NCBI GenBank assembly: GCA_964644025.1
Contig: CAZXVW010000064.1
Location: 1-19,315, forward strand
From: CAZXVW01 sp964644025
GTDB lineage: Bacteria > Acidobacteriota > Terriglobia > Bryobacterales > Bryobacteraceae
Length of the DNA: 19,315 nucleotides
Direction of reading: 5' to 3'
A model generated the notes under the pieces. That model was given only the letters and a program-made list of their open reading frames with translations. It did no database searches and had not been told where the DNA came from. The first letter of the stretch is position 1; each line of letters opens with the position of its first letter. The position numbers and the translations under genes are program-made. Below, one piece after another: positions 6,073 through 13,720 of the stretch.

Positions 6073-8058
6073 ATGAACCGCTTTTCATTTGACGCGATCG
6101 TGGATTCCGGGGACGATACGCTTTACGAGGTCCGGAGCAAGGCGCCAGGACCGCCGGGGGCGTTGCCCGTAACCCGAGAAATGCTTCTGGACCGGCCCTC
6201 CGGCGACCTTTTCGGCTGGGGGGAGGACGCCGGCATGGGATGGGACCCGGCCAGGCTGGGCCGAGACGAGATTCTCGTGCTCGGCGTGCAGGGTGGCATC
6301 CGCGCGCCGGACGGGACGCCGGTGGCGCTGGGGTACCACACCGGCCACTGGGAGGCCGGGCTATTAATGGAAGCGGCGGCGCGGGAGCTGGCCTCGCTCG
6401 AGGCGATCCCGTTCGCCGGCTCTTTGACTGACCCGTGCGACGGGCGCACGCAAGGCACTCCCGGCATGTACGACAGCCTCGCCTATCGCAACGACGCCGC
6501 GACCCTCTTCCGCCGCCTGATTCGCTCGCTGCCCACCAGGAAAGGCGTCATCGGCGTGGCCACGTGCGACAAGAGTCTTCCGGCGATGATGATGGCGCTG
6601 GCCGGCAGCAGCGATCTGGCCTGCGTGCTGGTCCCCGGCGGGGTGACGCTGCCGCCCGAGACCGGAGAAGACGCCGGCACGGCACAGAGTCTCGGGGCGC
6701 GTTACGCGCACGGCGAAATCACGCTGGAGTACGCGGCCGAGGCCGGATGCCGGATCTGCGGTTCGCCCGGGGGGGGCTGCCAGTTCCTGGGCACCGCCGC
6801 CACTTCCCAGGTGGTCGGCGAAGCGCTGGGCCTCGCGCTGACCCACTCGGCGCTGGCCCCCTCCGGGCAGCCCATCTGGCTGGATGCGGCGAGAAGATCG
6901 GCGCGCGCGGTGCTGGCGCTGGCCGACCGGGGCATTACGGTGAAGCAGATTCTCACCGAAGCCTCCGTGCGGAATGCGATGGTGACCTACGCGGCTTTCG
7001 GCGGATCGACGAACCTGATTCTGCACCTGCCCGCCATCGCCCACGCGGCGGGCCTGCGCCGGCCCACGATTGACGACTGGCACGAGGTGAACCGCAAGAT
7101 CCCGCGCCTGGTGGACGTGATTCCGAATGGCCCGAAAGGCCATCCGACGGTGCAGGTTTTCCTGGCCGGCGGTGTTCCCGAAGTGATGCTACACCTCCGG
7201 CGCGCCGGCCTGCTCGAACAGGACGTGTTGACGGCCAGCGGCGAAACACTCGGCCGGATGCTCGACTGGTGGGAAGGATCCGAGCGGCGCCGAAAGCTCC
7301 GGGAAACGTTGCGGGAACGCGACGGGGTGGACCCGGGTGACGTAATCATGGATCCGGACACCGCAGCCCGGCGCGGCCTGACCTCCACGGTCTGTTTTCC
7401 CCGGGGCAACCTCACGCCCGACGGGTCGGTGGTCAAGAGCACGGCGATCGATCCGTCGGTGGTGGGCGCTGACGGTGTTTATCGCAAGGTGGGACCGGCC
7501 CGTGTCTTCACCTCGGAGAAAGAGGCGGTGGCCGCGGTCAAGAGCACCGGGCCGGACCGCATCCGGGAAGGTGACATCATCGTGTTGATTTGCCGCGGGC
7601 CGATGGGCTCGGGCATGGAGGAGACCTTTCAACTCACCTCCGCCTTGCGCTACGTCTCCTTCGGAAAGCATATCGCCCTGCTCACCGACGCCCGCTTCAG
7701 CGGGGTTTCCACCGGGGCCTGCATCGGTCACGTCTCTCCGGAGGCCCTGGCGGGCGGGCCGATCGGGAAAGTACAGGACGGCGACCTGATCGAGATCCTC
7801 ATCGACCGCAACCAGCTCACCGGCTCGGTGAACCTGGTGGGCGCGGATGGCAAACTGTTCGGGGCGGAAAAAGGAACCCGGGTGCTCGCCGCCAGGAGGC
7901 CACGCCAAGACCTGGCGCCGGACCCGGAGCTGCCGGCCGATACACGGCTGTGGGCTGCCTTGCAGGAGGCCAGCGGCGGCGTCTGGGGCGGGTGCGTCTT
8001 CGACGCCGAGCGGATTCTCAGGGTGCTCGCCGCCGGGAAGGAAGCGCTGCGGCGCTGA
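6073..8058 (+). CDS. yjhG: YjhG/YagF-family sugar-acid dehydratase (D-xylonate dehydratase type)
   Basis: This 661-residue protein is full length for the YjhG/YagF branch of the IlvD/Edd superfamily (E. coli YjhG is about 655) and resembles it throughout: RPSGDLFG, SDPCDGRTQG, ATCDKSLPA, GGGCQFLGTA, AAFGGSTN, GGVPEVMLHLR, DARFSGVSTGACIGH and the C-terminal DLxPDPELPxDTRLW. C122, C165 and C236 are the expected iron-sulphur ligands. The family dehydrates aldonates such as D-xylonate to 2-keto-3-deoxy acids. Start: the ATG at 6073 has GGAG 8 bases upstream; the in-frame ATG at 6034 adds 13 residues and overlaps the opposite-strand start. TATACA (6046-6051) or TATGCT (6055-6060) could be its -10. 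The nearby GntP permease fits sugar-acid uptake; no aldolase lies in the window. Its 3' end overlaps the DUF2461 gene by 41 bp. Confidence 0.93.
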   Translation: MNRFSFDAIVDSGDDTLYEVRSKAPGPPGALPVTREMLLDRPSGDLFGWGEDAGMGWDPARLGRDEILVLGVQGGIRAPDGTPVALGYHTGHWEAGLLMEAAARELASLEAIPFAGSLTDPCDGRTQGTPGMYDSLAYRNDAATLFRRLIRSLPTRKGVIGVATCDKSLPAMMMALAGSSDLACVLVPGGVTLPPETGEDAGTAQSLGARYAHGEITLEYAAEAGCRICGSPGGGCQFLGTAATSQVVGEALGLALTHSALAPSGQPIWLDAARRSARAVLALADRGITVKQILTEASVRNAMVTYAAFGGSTNLILHLPAIAHAAGLRRPTIDDWHEVNRKIPRLVDVIPNGPKGHPTVQVFLAGGVPEVMLHLRRAGLLEQDVLTASGETLGRMLDWWEGSERRRKLRETLRERDGVDPGDVIMDPDTAARRGLTSTVCFPRGNLTPDGSVVKSTAIDPSVVGADGVYRKVGPARVFTSEKEAVAAVKSTGPDRIREGDIIVLICRGPMGSGMEETFQLTSALRYVSFGKHIALLTDARFSGVSTGACIGHVSPEALAGGPIGKVQDGDLIEILIDRNQLTGSVNLVGADGKLFGAEKGTRVLAARRPRQDLAPDPELPADTRLWAALQEASGGVWGGCVFDAERILRVLAAGKEALRR

Positions 8059-8767
8059 CCAGTGGATCCGACCGGGCGGCGCGCCGGCGCTCCAGAAGGG
8101 GCAGGTTCAAGAAATCGACGAAGGGCCGCAGAGCGCGGAAGCGGCGGAGCAGCTCGCCTTCCAGTGCGGGCGTGGTGATGGGCGCCGGGTCCAGCACGAC
8201 GTAGAAGTACCATTGCTTGTAACGGAGCAGGTCAGCGGCCGGGTGATCGGACGGGAAGCCCTTGGGGACTCGCCGGAGCTGCTGGCCTTCGAGTTCCCCC
8301 ATCAGTGAACGCAGCCGCCGGGATCGAATCAACCGCCGGAAATCCTGGTAGCGTTCGGCGAGGAAGGTGCGGATGGCCAGCAGTTCCCCGGCGCCGGGCA
8401 TGTAGACGCCGCCGGCGACCTCGATGCCCCGCGGCGCGACGCTGAAGTAGTAGCTCGCGCCCCCGTGCTTGGGCAAACCGCGACGGGGGAATATGGCGCC
8501 GATGTGCGTCTTATATGGCGTCTTGTCCTTGCTGAACCGCGTGTCGCGGTAAATGCGGTAGATGGCGTTCGCCGGGGCGGTGACATGGTCCGGGGCAAAG
8601 CGGAGCAGCGCCTGGTTGATCCGCTCCACCAGCTCCTCCATCGGGGCCTTGAGTTTCTGCTCGAAGACCGGTTTCCGGGCCCGGAACCAGTCGCGGTTGT
8701 TGTTGCGTGCCAGACCGCGGAGGAACGTCATCGCCTCAGGCGGGAATCCGCCGAATCGTGATGCCAT
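8018..8767 (-). CDS. DUF2461 (TIGR02453) family protein of unknown function
   Basis: This 249-residue protein has the typical opening of the family, FPPEAMTFLRGLARNNNRDWF, and central features: IYRIYRDTRFSKDKTPYKTHIGA, a YYFSV strand, AGGVYMPGAGELLAIR and the late KQWYFYVVLDP. No enzyme activity has been established for DUF2461 to my knowledge. The ATG at 8767 has a very good GGAGGG 7 bases upstream, which outweighs the longer open frame reaching into murB. The last 20 or so residues are basic, low in conservation and overlap the dehydratase 3' end on the other strand, so they may be a local extension. Its start codon is only 28 bp from that of murB. Confidence 0.85.
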   Translation of the reverse strand: MASRFGGFPPEAMTFLRGLARNNNRDWFRARKPVFEQKLKAPMEELVERINQALLRFAPDHVTAPANAIYRIYRDTRFSKDKTPYKTHIGAIFPRRGLPKHGGASYYFSVAPRGIEVAGGVYMPGAGELLAIRTFLAERYQDFRRLIRSRRLRSLMGELEGQQLRRVPKGFPSDHPAADLLRYKQWYFYVVLDPAPITTPALEGELLRRFRALRPFVDFLNLPLLERRRAARSDPLVSAAALPSRRRAP

Positions 8768-8781
8768 CGGCTGCCCTCCTC

Positions 8782-8787
8782 TATAAT
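8782..8787 (+). promoter_or_regulatory. consensus -10 box immediately before murB
   Basis: A perfect TATAAT ends 8 bases before the murB ATG at 8796, which puts transcription start at or within a base or two of the start codon. No GGAGG-like site stands before that ATG, fitting a leaderless mRNA. A -35 element would fall inside the start of the DUF2461 gene; none is convincing. The same AT-rich patch may serve the minus strand. Confidence 0.55.
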
Positions 8788-8795
8788 CTGAGTGA

Positions 8796-9788
8796 ATGCC
8801 GAGCACGGAAGAGACGCATCGCCGTCTCACCGAAATCCCGAACCTACCAGTGTGGCAAAACGAACCGCTGAGCCGGCACACGCGCTTCGGCATCGGGGGG
8901 CCGGCGCGGTATCTGGCCGAGTCGGACCGGGAAGAGGCCATCCTGGCCGCGGTGCGCGCGGCGCGGGAGGCGGGCATGGAATACGTGGTGCTCGGCGGCG
9001 GCACTAACATCGTCGCCGACGATAGCGGCTTCGATGGCCTTGTGCTGCGCTACACGGCCGGCGGAATCCGCGCCGAGGGGAACGTGGTGAGAGTGGAGGC
9101 GGGAGCGGAGCTGGACCGGCTGGTAGAGTTCACCGTGCAGCGCGGGCTCGGGGGTCTGGAGACACTGGCGGGCATTCCCGGTTCGGCGGGAGCGGCGGTT
9201 TACGGGAATGCCGGGGCTTACGGGCACTCGATTTCGGAGGCGGTGCGCTCGGTGCGCTTCTTTGACGGGGAGCGCGTGCGGGAACTCGATCGCACGGAAT
9301 GCCGGTTCGGATACCGGGAAAGCATTTTCAAGCATCGCCGGGAATGGGTAATCTTCACGGTGCGCCTGGAGCTGACCGCGGGCGATCCCGCTCGTCTCAA
9401 AGAGACGGCCGCGCGCACCCGCGCCGGGCGCGACCGGAAGTTCCCTCCGGCGCTGCGCTGCGCCGGGAGCATTTTCAAGAACCTGCAGCTTAGTGAGCTG
9501 CCCGCCGCGGCGGCTGCCGCAATTCCGCCCGCCGTCGTGCGCGAGGGCAAGGCGCCGGCAGCGTATTTCCTGGAACAGATCGGAGCCAAGGGCCGGCGCC
9601 GGGGCGGGGTACGCGTGGCCGATTTCCACGCGAACATTATTTACAACGAAGGCGGCGGGACGGCGAAGGAGCTGCGGGATCTGATTACTGAACTGAAGGC
9701 CGCCGTCCGGGAGCGTTTCGGCCTGGAACTCGAGGAAGAAGTGCAATTCATCGGGTTTCCGGAGTCTGGAAACAGCCGCTCCGGATGA
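8796..9788 (+). CDS. murB: UDP-N-acetylenolpyruvoylglucosamine reductase
   Basis: This 330-residue FAD enzyme reduces UDP-GlcNAc-enolpyruvate to UDP-MurNAc with NADPH in the cytoplasm, the second committed step of peptidoglycan synthesis. Visible features are the N-terminal HTRFGIGGPA, the FAD-binding VLGGGTNIV (GGG at 67-69), GLETLAGIPGSAGAAVYGNAGAYG, the YRES motif at 173-176, the catalytic serine S225 in CAGSIFKN and the late Glu near 315 in EEEVQFIG. The YRES form resembles the type II enzymes more than E. coli MurB. It stands alone, away from any division/cell-wall cluster, divergent from the DUF2461 gene and convergent with malQ. The ATG at 8796 follows a consensus -10 box by 8 bases and has no Shine-Dalgarno. 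Confidence 0.95.
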   Translation: MPSTEETHRRLTEIPNLPVWQNEPLSRHTRFGIGGPARYLAESDREEAILAAVRAAREAGMEYVVLGGGTNIVADDSGFDGLVLRYTAGGIRAEGNVVRVEAGAELDRLVEFTVQRGLGGLETLAGIPGSAGAAVYGNAGAYGHSISEAVRSVRFFDGERVRELDRTECRFGYRESIFKHRREWVIFTVRLELTAGDPARLKETAARTRAGRDRKFPPALRCAGSIFKNLQLSELPAAAAAAIPPAVVREGKAPAAYFLEQIGAKGRRRGGVRVADFHANIIYNEGGGTAKELRDLITELKAAVRERFGLELEEEVQFIGFPESGNSRSG

Positions 9789-9803
9789 AGCGGGCGTCCC
9801 GAT

Positions 9804-9826
9804 GCCGGCTTAGCTCTCCAGCCGGC
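9804..9826. terminator. hairpin between murB and malQ ends
   Basis: GCCGGCT (9804-9810) and AGCCGGC (9820-9826) form a perfect 7-bp stem with a 9-base loop, overlapping the malQ stop codon and just past the murB stop. It is well placed to stop convergent transcription, but only a poor T-rich run follows on the plus strand and none on the minus. Confidence 0.3.
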
Positions 9827-12068
9827 CGGTCCTTTCCAGCCAGTTCCGAAACATCCTGGCGAAGTCGTCTACCGTTTTGGAAGTCTCCAGTTCTTCCAGC
9901 GTGTAGCGCATTTTCCGGCGCCAGTTCGGATATTCCGCGGTGGTTCCAGGGAGGTTCTGCTGCTCGGTTTCCTTGGTGAGGTCCTCCTGATTCAGGGCCA
10001 GGAGCATGCTGGGCGTCGAGGCGAGAAACCCGGTGATGGCGTTGTGCAACTCGCCGGTAAGCTCCGGCAAATCGGCGGCCGAGCGGGGGACGTAGTCCGG
10101 GAGCAGGCCGCGGCGCGTCAAGGCGTCGAGTATCCTCTGTTTCTCGGCACGCCGCTCCTCGACGGCGCGCCGGTAAGAGTCCTCGTCCGGGAACACGCCG
10201 GCCGCGCGGCGGGCCTCGAGGTCGCGGCCCTGCCAAAACCCGGCCAGGGTCGGCAGGTCATGCGTGGTGGAGGAGACCAGCGCCTGGACCGGGTAATCCT
10301 CCGGGTCGCGCAAGTCGCCGTTGTCCTTTTTCTCAAAGTAGAACAGGCGATAGCTGAGGATTCCGAAGCGGGCCAGCGTCTGGCGAATGGCCGGGTCCAC
10401 GGTTCCCAGGTCCTCGCCGACAATGAGTACCCGGCGGCGGAGGCTTTCGAGCGCCAGGATCCGCACCAGGTCCTCGTAGCGGTCCCGGACGTAAGTTCCC
10501 TCGATGGCTTCCTTGCCCGGGGGAATCCAGAAGAGGCGGAAGAACCGCATCACGTGATCGATGCGCAAGGCGCCGCCGTGCTGGCCGCTCTTGCGAATGG
10601 ATTCGCGGAACAACCGGTAGCCGTCCTCCCAGTGGCGGCGGGAGGCAGGCGGAGGAAACGACCAGTCCTGTCCGCGGGGGGAGAAATCATCGGGCGGCGC
10701 TCCCACCCGGCAGCCCGGCACGAAGAAATCCCGGTGGGCCCACAGGTCCGAGCCGGAGCGATCCGTCGCCAGCGCCAGGTCATGGAAGAGCCCAATCGCG
10801 AGCCCTGCCTGCCGGGCGGCGGAGTGGGCCGCGGCGAGTTGCTGGTCGATTTGCCATTGGACGTACTTGTGAAACAGGACCGCACGCCAGTGCGTGCGGG
10901 CGAAGGTCCGGGTTGCTTCCGAATCGGGGTCACGGTACGGCTCGGGCCACTCCGGCCACGTCCATATGTCCGGGTGGCGCCGGTGAATCCACGCGTCGAG
11001 GGCGCAGTAGGTAGCGTAGCGTTCCAGCAGTTCGCCTTCGGTCTCCACGTAACGTTGAAACTCCCGGGCCCGGGGCGTACCGGCGCGGTACTCGCCGAGA
11101 AACGTCCGGAAGGCGAGCTTGAGGAACACGGTTTTCAGGCGGCTGACGCGCTCGTATTCGACGAATTCGGAACGGTTGAGGGCTTGGATCTCCGCCTGGA
11201 TGGCGGCACTGGAGCGGAGCGTGCGAGCCCAGGAGGAGTTCTGGTAATCCGGAATCTTCTCCACGTCGAGGTAGATCAGGTTGTGGTAGAAGACCGAATT
11301 CGGCAGGTAAGGGCTGGTATTGAAAGGCTGCCGGTTATGAATTGCGTGGAGGGGGTTCAGGCCGATAAAGCTGCCGCCGGCCCGCTCGGCCACCCAACGG
11401 GCAAGCCGCTCCAGGTCGGTGAAATCGCCGCAGCCCCAATTCCGCGCGGACCGCAACCCGTACAGGCTGACCGTCAGCCCGGCCCGTTTTCCGCCGCCGG
11501 CGAGCGAAGGCGGCAGGTAGGCGCGCTCGGGGGCGACCACCAACACGGCCTCCCCGCTCAAGGGCTCGCCTTCGCCGGTCTCCACGGAAATCCGTAGCCG
11601 GTGGTAGCCGAGCGGCGATACGGTAAGCGAGAGCTGCTTCTCGAGGAACCGTTGCCCGCGCAACTCGGCGGCGCCCGTTGTCGCCAGTCCGCCGCCCTGG
11701 TGCTCGACAGCGCCCGTCCAGCCGTCCTCCCATTCCAGATGGACACCGAGACGGGCATCCGCCATCCTCTGCGGGAGGCGGACGGGAATGCGGGGCGGAT
11801 TCGCGTTCTCGCTTACCACGAAGATGGGCGGGATCAGCGCCGTCCATTCCTCCCAGAGGCGCTGCTCGATCGCCCGGTTCAATTCGGCCGCGTTCGCGGC
11901 CGGCACGCCCATCGACTCCAGGATGGCCCTCTGCACCTCCGGCGAGGTGGCATGATAGTTTCCCCAGACGTCCCAGTAGCCGGGTTCAATGCCCCACAGC
12001 GCAGCGGCGCGCTGAAGTGCCTGGGGATAGTCCTCGGCGGGGGTAAACGTAGTGACAGGGATAGGCAT
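9810..12068 (-). CDS. malQ: 4-alpha-glucanotransferase (amylomaltase, GH77)
   Basis: This 752-residue protein moves alpha-1,4-glucan segments between maltodextrins, releasing glucose, in glycogen or maltose metabolism. The catalytic part has the GH77 hallmarks: SPYLPNS at 252-258, nucleophile D504 in LRIDH, acid/base E552 in VGEDLG and D604 in TTHDLPT. Residues 1-190 form the extra N-terminal region, including a beta-sandwich part, seen in the longer E. coli-like MalQ proteins (about 690 residues) and absent from short Thermus-type amylomaltases. LYGLRSARNWGCGDF opens the barrel. The ATG at 12068 gives MPIPVTTF; no ribosome-binding site is evident before it, and a DNA patch reading TAAAAT on the minus strand at 12089-12084 could be a -10. 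It is single, convergent with murB and divergent from nuoB, with no glycogen genes nearby. Confidence 0.93.
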   Translation of the reverse strand: MPIPVTTFTPAEDYPQALQRAAALWGIEPGYWDVWGNYHATSPEVQRAILESMGVPAANAAELNRAIEQRLWEEWTALIPPIFVVSENANPPRIPVRLPQRMADARLGVHLEWEDGWTGAVEHQGGGLATTGAAELRGQRFLEKQLSLTVSPLGYHRLRISVETGEGEPLSGEAVLVVAPERAYLPPSLAGGGKRAGLTVSLYGLRSARNWGCGDFTDLERLARWVAERAGGSFIGLNPLHAIHNRQPFNTSPYLPNSVFYHNLIYLDVEKIPDYQNSSWARTLRSSAAIQAEIQALNRSEFVEYERVSRLKTVFLKLAFRTFLGEYRAGTPRAREFQRYVETEGELLERYATYCALDAWIHRRHPDIWTWPEWPEPYRDPDSEATRTFARTHWRAVLFHKYVQWQIDQQLAAAHSAARQAGLAIGLFHDLALATDRSGSDLWAHRDFFVPGCRVGAPPDDFSPRGQDWSFPPPASRRHWEDGYRLFRESIRKSGQHGGALRIDHVMRFFRLFWIPPGKEAIEGTYVRDRYEDLVRILALESLRRRVLIVGEDLGTVDPAIRQTLARFGILSYRLFYFEKKDNGDLRDPEDYPVQALVSSTTHDLPTLAGFWQGRDLEARRAAGVFPDEDSYRRAVEERRAEKQRILDALTRRGLLPDYVPRSAADLPELTGELHNAITGFLASTPSMLLALNQEDLTKETEQQNLPGTTAEYPNWRRKMRYTLEELETSKTVDDFARMFRNWLERTGRLES

Positions 12069-12078
12069 GAGAGGCAGT

Positions 12079-12107
12079 TTTCCATTTTATCTGGTTCGTG
12101 GGATAAT
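12079..12107 (+). promoter_or_regulatory. probable sigma-70-type promoter of nuoB
   Basis: TTTCCA (12079-12084, 4 of 6 to TTGACA) and GATAAT (12102-12107, 5 of 6 to TATAAT) are separated by exactly 17 bases, inside the 53-bp gap between divergent malQ and nuoB. Transcription would start near 12114, giving a leader of about 8 bases before the ATG at 12122. Confidence 0.5.
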
Positions 12108-12121
12108 CTAAGGTCATCATC

Positions 12122-12667
12122 ATGGAACGACGGATTTCGTTGGGCAACGCCGAGGGCTTGTTCGACCGCATCGACGCCGAGGGTCCGGCTGATGCCGCCA
12201 CCGGCGTCCTCACCACTACTCTCGAAAAGGCTATTAACTGGGGGCGGAAGAACTCGATCTGGCCGATGACATTCGGGCTGGCTTGCTGTGCGATCGAAAT
12301 GATGGCCACCAGCGCTTCCCGCTTCGACCTGGCCCGCTTTGGGGCGGAAGTCTTCCGCGGGTCGCCCCGGCAGTCGGACCTGATGATCATCGCTGGCCGG
12401 GTGTCCAACAAAATGGCCCCGGTCATCCGGCGCCTCTATCAGCAGATGCCCGAGCCGAAGTGGGTGATTTGCATGGGCGCCTGCGCCACCTCCACGGGCG
12501 TTTTCAACAACTACGCGCTGATTCCGGTGAACCAGGTGATTCCGGTTGACGTGTACGTGCCTGGTTGTCCCCCGCGGCCGGAGCAGTTGATTTACGCCAT
12601 TACCCTCCTGCAGAAGAAGATCGAGAAAGAGACCGGGACACTGGCCAAGGTCCTCAACCTCGGCTGA
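12122..12667 (+). CDS. nuoB: NADH-quinone oxidoreductase subunit B (complex I)
   Basis: This 181-residue protein carries the terminal [4Fe-4S] cluster N2 of respiratory complex I, which hands electrons to quinone at the peripheral arm/membrane junction. Ligands are visible: adjacent C55 and C56 in LACCAIE, C121 in CMGACATS, and C149 in PGCPPRPE. The motifs RQSDLMIIAGRVSNKMAPV and MPEPKWVI are typical, and length is normal for the family. AAGG 8 bases before the ATG can serve as a weak ribosome-binding site. It stands alone: no nuoA, nuoC or nuoD flanks it, with malQ on one side and flagellar genes on the other. It may supply the only copy of B to a split nuo set or be a second copy; this window cannot decide. 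Confidence 0.95.
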   Translation: MERRISLGNAEGLFDRIDAEGPADAATGVLTTTLEKAINWGRKNSIWPMTFGLACCAIEMMATSASRFDLARFGAEVFRGSPRQSDLMIIAGRVSNKMAPVIRRLYQQMPEPKWVICMGACATSTGVFNNYALIPVNQVIPVDVYVPGCPPRPEQLIYAITLLQKKIEKETGTLAKVLNLG

Positions 12668-12690
12668 GTGGTCCCGCATCCCCGCCGGCA

Positions 12691-12724
12691 CCGGCGAATT
12701 TTCGGCTAAAACTCCGCCGGTTTT
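12691..12724 (+). terminator. possible terminator of nuoB
   Basis: CCGGCG (12691-12696) and CGCCGG (12715-12720) can pair across an 18-base loop, followed by TTTT. A nearer CGCCGG at 12683-12688 could compete for the first arm. The hairpin overlaps the sigma-28 promoter of flaG. Stem and T-run are short, so this is tentative. Confidence 0.25.
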
Positions 12725-12733
12725 GGGCGATGA
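12707..12733 (+). promoter_or_regulatory. sigma-28 (FliA) promoter of flaG
   Basis: TAAA (12707-12710), exactly 15 bases, then GGCGATGA (12726-12733). The known FliA consensus is TAAA-N15-GCCGATAA, so the -35 core and spacing are exact and the -10 matches 6 of 8, with the CGAT core intact. It lies 43 bases before the flaG ATG, and the downstream gene is flagellar, which makes a chance match less likely. Confidence 0.7.
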
Positions 12734-12776
12734 GCAGTACAGAGAAGCAGAAATCTCTAATTTGTAGGAGGCCGAG

Positions 12777-13055
12777 ATGGAGATAGGGTCCGTCCAGATG
12801 AATCAGCCGGCTCCGTCGGCCGCTCAGCAGCCAGTTCCCGAGGTAAAACCAGAGGAACGGGAACTGATCCGGGCCGTTAAGGCGCTCAACGCCACCGAGC
12901 TTTTTGGACAAAACAGCGAGCTGACCTTTGTGCTTGACCGCAAGACACACCGCCCGCTGGTCCGGATCATCGATCGCGAGACGAAAGAAGTGATCCGTCA
13001 GATCCCGCCCGAATATGCCTTGCGGCTGGCTGAGGAGCTCGGGCTGCAGCGGTGA
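12777..13055 (+). CDS. flaG: FlaG-family flagellar protein
   Basis: This small 92-residue protein has a proline/glutamine-rich, probably disordered N-terminal third and then the FlaG domain: LTFVLDRKTHRPLVRIIDRE followed by TKEVIRQIPPEYALRLAEEL. In species studied, FlaG proteins affect filament length or assembly; the mechanism is poorly defined. AGGAGG five bases before the ATG gives strong initiation. A sigma-28-type promoter lies just upstream, and fliS begins 65 bp downstream, the usual flaG-fliS neighbourhood, although neither the fliD cap gene nor flagellin is in this window. Confidence 0.85.
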   Translation: MEIGSVQMNQPAPSAAQQPVPEVKPEERELIRAVKALNATELFGQNSELTFVLDRKTHRPLVRIIDRETKEVIRQIPPEYALRLAEELGLQR

Positions 13056-13075
13056 GCGATCGTGCGACTTCGTAC

Positions 13076-13101
13076 TCAACGGTTTCGGATTTGGCCGATA
13101 A
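13076..13101 (+). promoter_or_regulatory. sigma-28 (FliA)-type promoter of fliS
   Basis: GCCGATAA at 13094-13101 is an exact match to the FliA -10 element. TCAA at 13076-13079 (3 of 4 to TAAA) precedes it by 14 bases, one short of the usual 15. It sits in the 65-bp gap between flaG and fliS. Transcription would begin near 13108, almost on the fliS ribosome-binding site, so the leader would be only about 13 bases. Confidence 0.55.
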
Positions 13102-13120
13102 GCATCCCGGAGGGATATGC

Positions 13121-13567
13121 ATGTCAACAGATATACGACGGTCCTACCTGGAAAGCGATATCGCCGAGGCCGATGGGTGCAAACTGGTCGTCTTGCTGTA
13201 CCAGGCCGCGCTGGAATCGGTAGCCAAAGCCAGAGAGCATCTGGCGCGGGGCGAAATCGCCGCCCGGGCACGGGCCATCACCAGGACCTCGGAAATCCTG
13301 AATGAGTTGGCTCTGTCGGTAGACCATGAGGCCGGGGGCGAATTGAGCCGCAACCTGGTTGAACTCTACGCCTACCTGCAGTTACTCCTGCAGAAAGCCA
13401 ACGCCGAACAGGCGGACCCTCCGCTGGAAGAAGCGGAGTCGCTGCTGCGGACGCTGCTGGAAGCGTGGGAGCAGGCGGCGGCGGCCACCCGCGAATCCCT
13501 GTTGCCGGCCGACGCGCTGGCCACGGCTTCCGCGGCCGAGCGTCCGCCGCTGGATTGCCTCGGCTGA
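13121..13567 (+). CDS. fliS: flagellar export chaperone FliS
   Basis: This 148-residue, largely helical protein matches FliS, the cytoplasmic chaperone that binds the C-terminus of flagellin before export. Visible signs are RRSYLESDIAEADGCKLVVLLYQAALE near the start, then AREHLARGEIAARARAITRTSEILNELA, and the ELSRNLVELYAYLQLLLQKAN helix. The alanine-rich tail of about 30 residues runs beyond the usual end. The ATG at 13121 has GGAGGG six bases upstream; the frame opens earlier, from a GTG overlapping the flaG stop, but that stretch has no conservation and holds a sigma-28 -10 element. It probably can be read both from the flaG promoter and from its own. Confidence 0.88.
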   Translation: MSTDIRRSYLESDIAEADGCKLVVLLYQAALESVAKAREHLARGEIAARARAITRTSEILNELALSVDHEAGGELSRNLVELYAYLQLLLQKANAEQADPPLEEAESLLRTLLEAWEQAAAATRESLLPADALATASAAERPPLDCLG

Positions 13568-13583
13568 ACCCCACCCCTGGAAT

Positions 13584-13599
13584 CCAGTCCGGAGACTGG
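13584..13599 (+). terminator. hairpin after fliS
   Basis: CCAGTC-CGGA-GACTGG is a perfect 6-bp stem with a 4-base loop, 16 bases past the fliS stop. It lacks a following T-run, so it is at best a weak terminator. A second small stem, GGCGG/CCGCC at 13656-13671, follows before uvrA. The rest of the 153-bp gap shows no gene. Confidence 0.3.
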
Positions 13600-13720
13600 C
13601 TCTGGTGTTCCCGGCGTAATCTGCCCGGGAGCGCCAGCGCCGGGGGCCCACCTTTGGCGGGAATTGCCGCCGCCTGATTCTTCGCGGGACAATGATAGAT
13701 GCACCCCCCGGCAAGATTCT

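Noticed and set aside
10044..11597. 517-codon plus-strand frame opposite malQ
   Set aside because: It lies wholly antisense to a GH77 enzyme with all catalytic residues, and its composition is low in structure-forming motifs.
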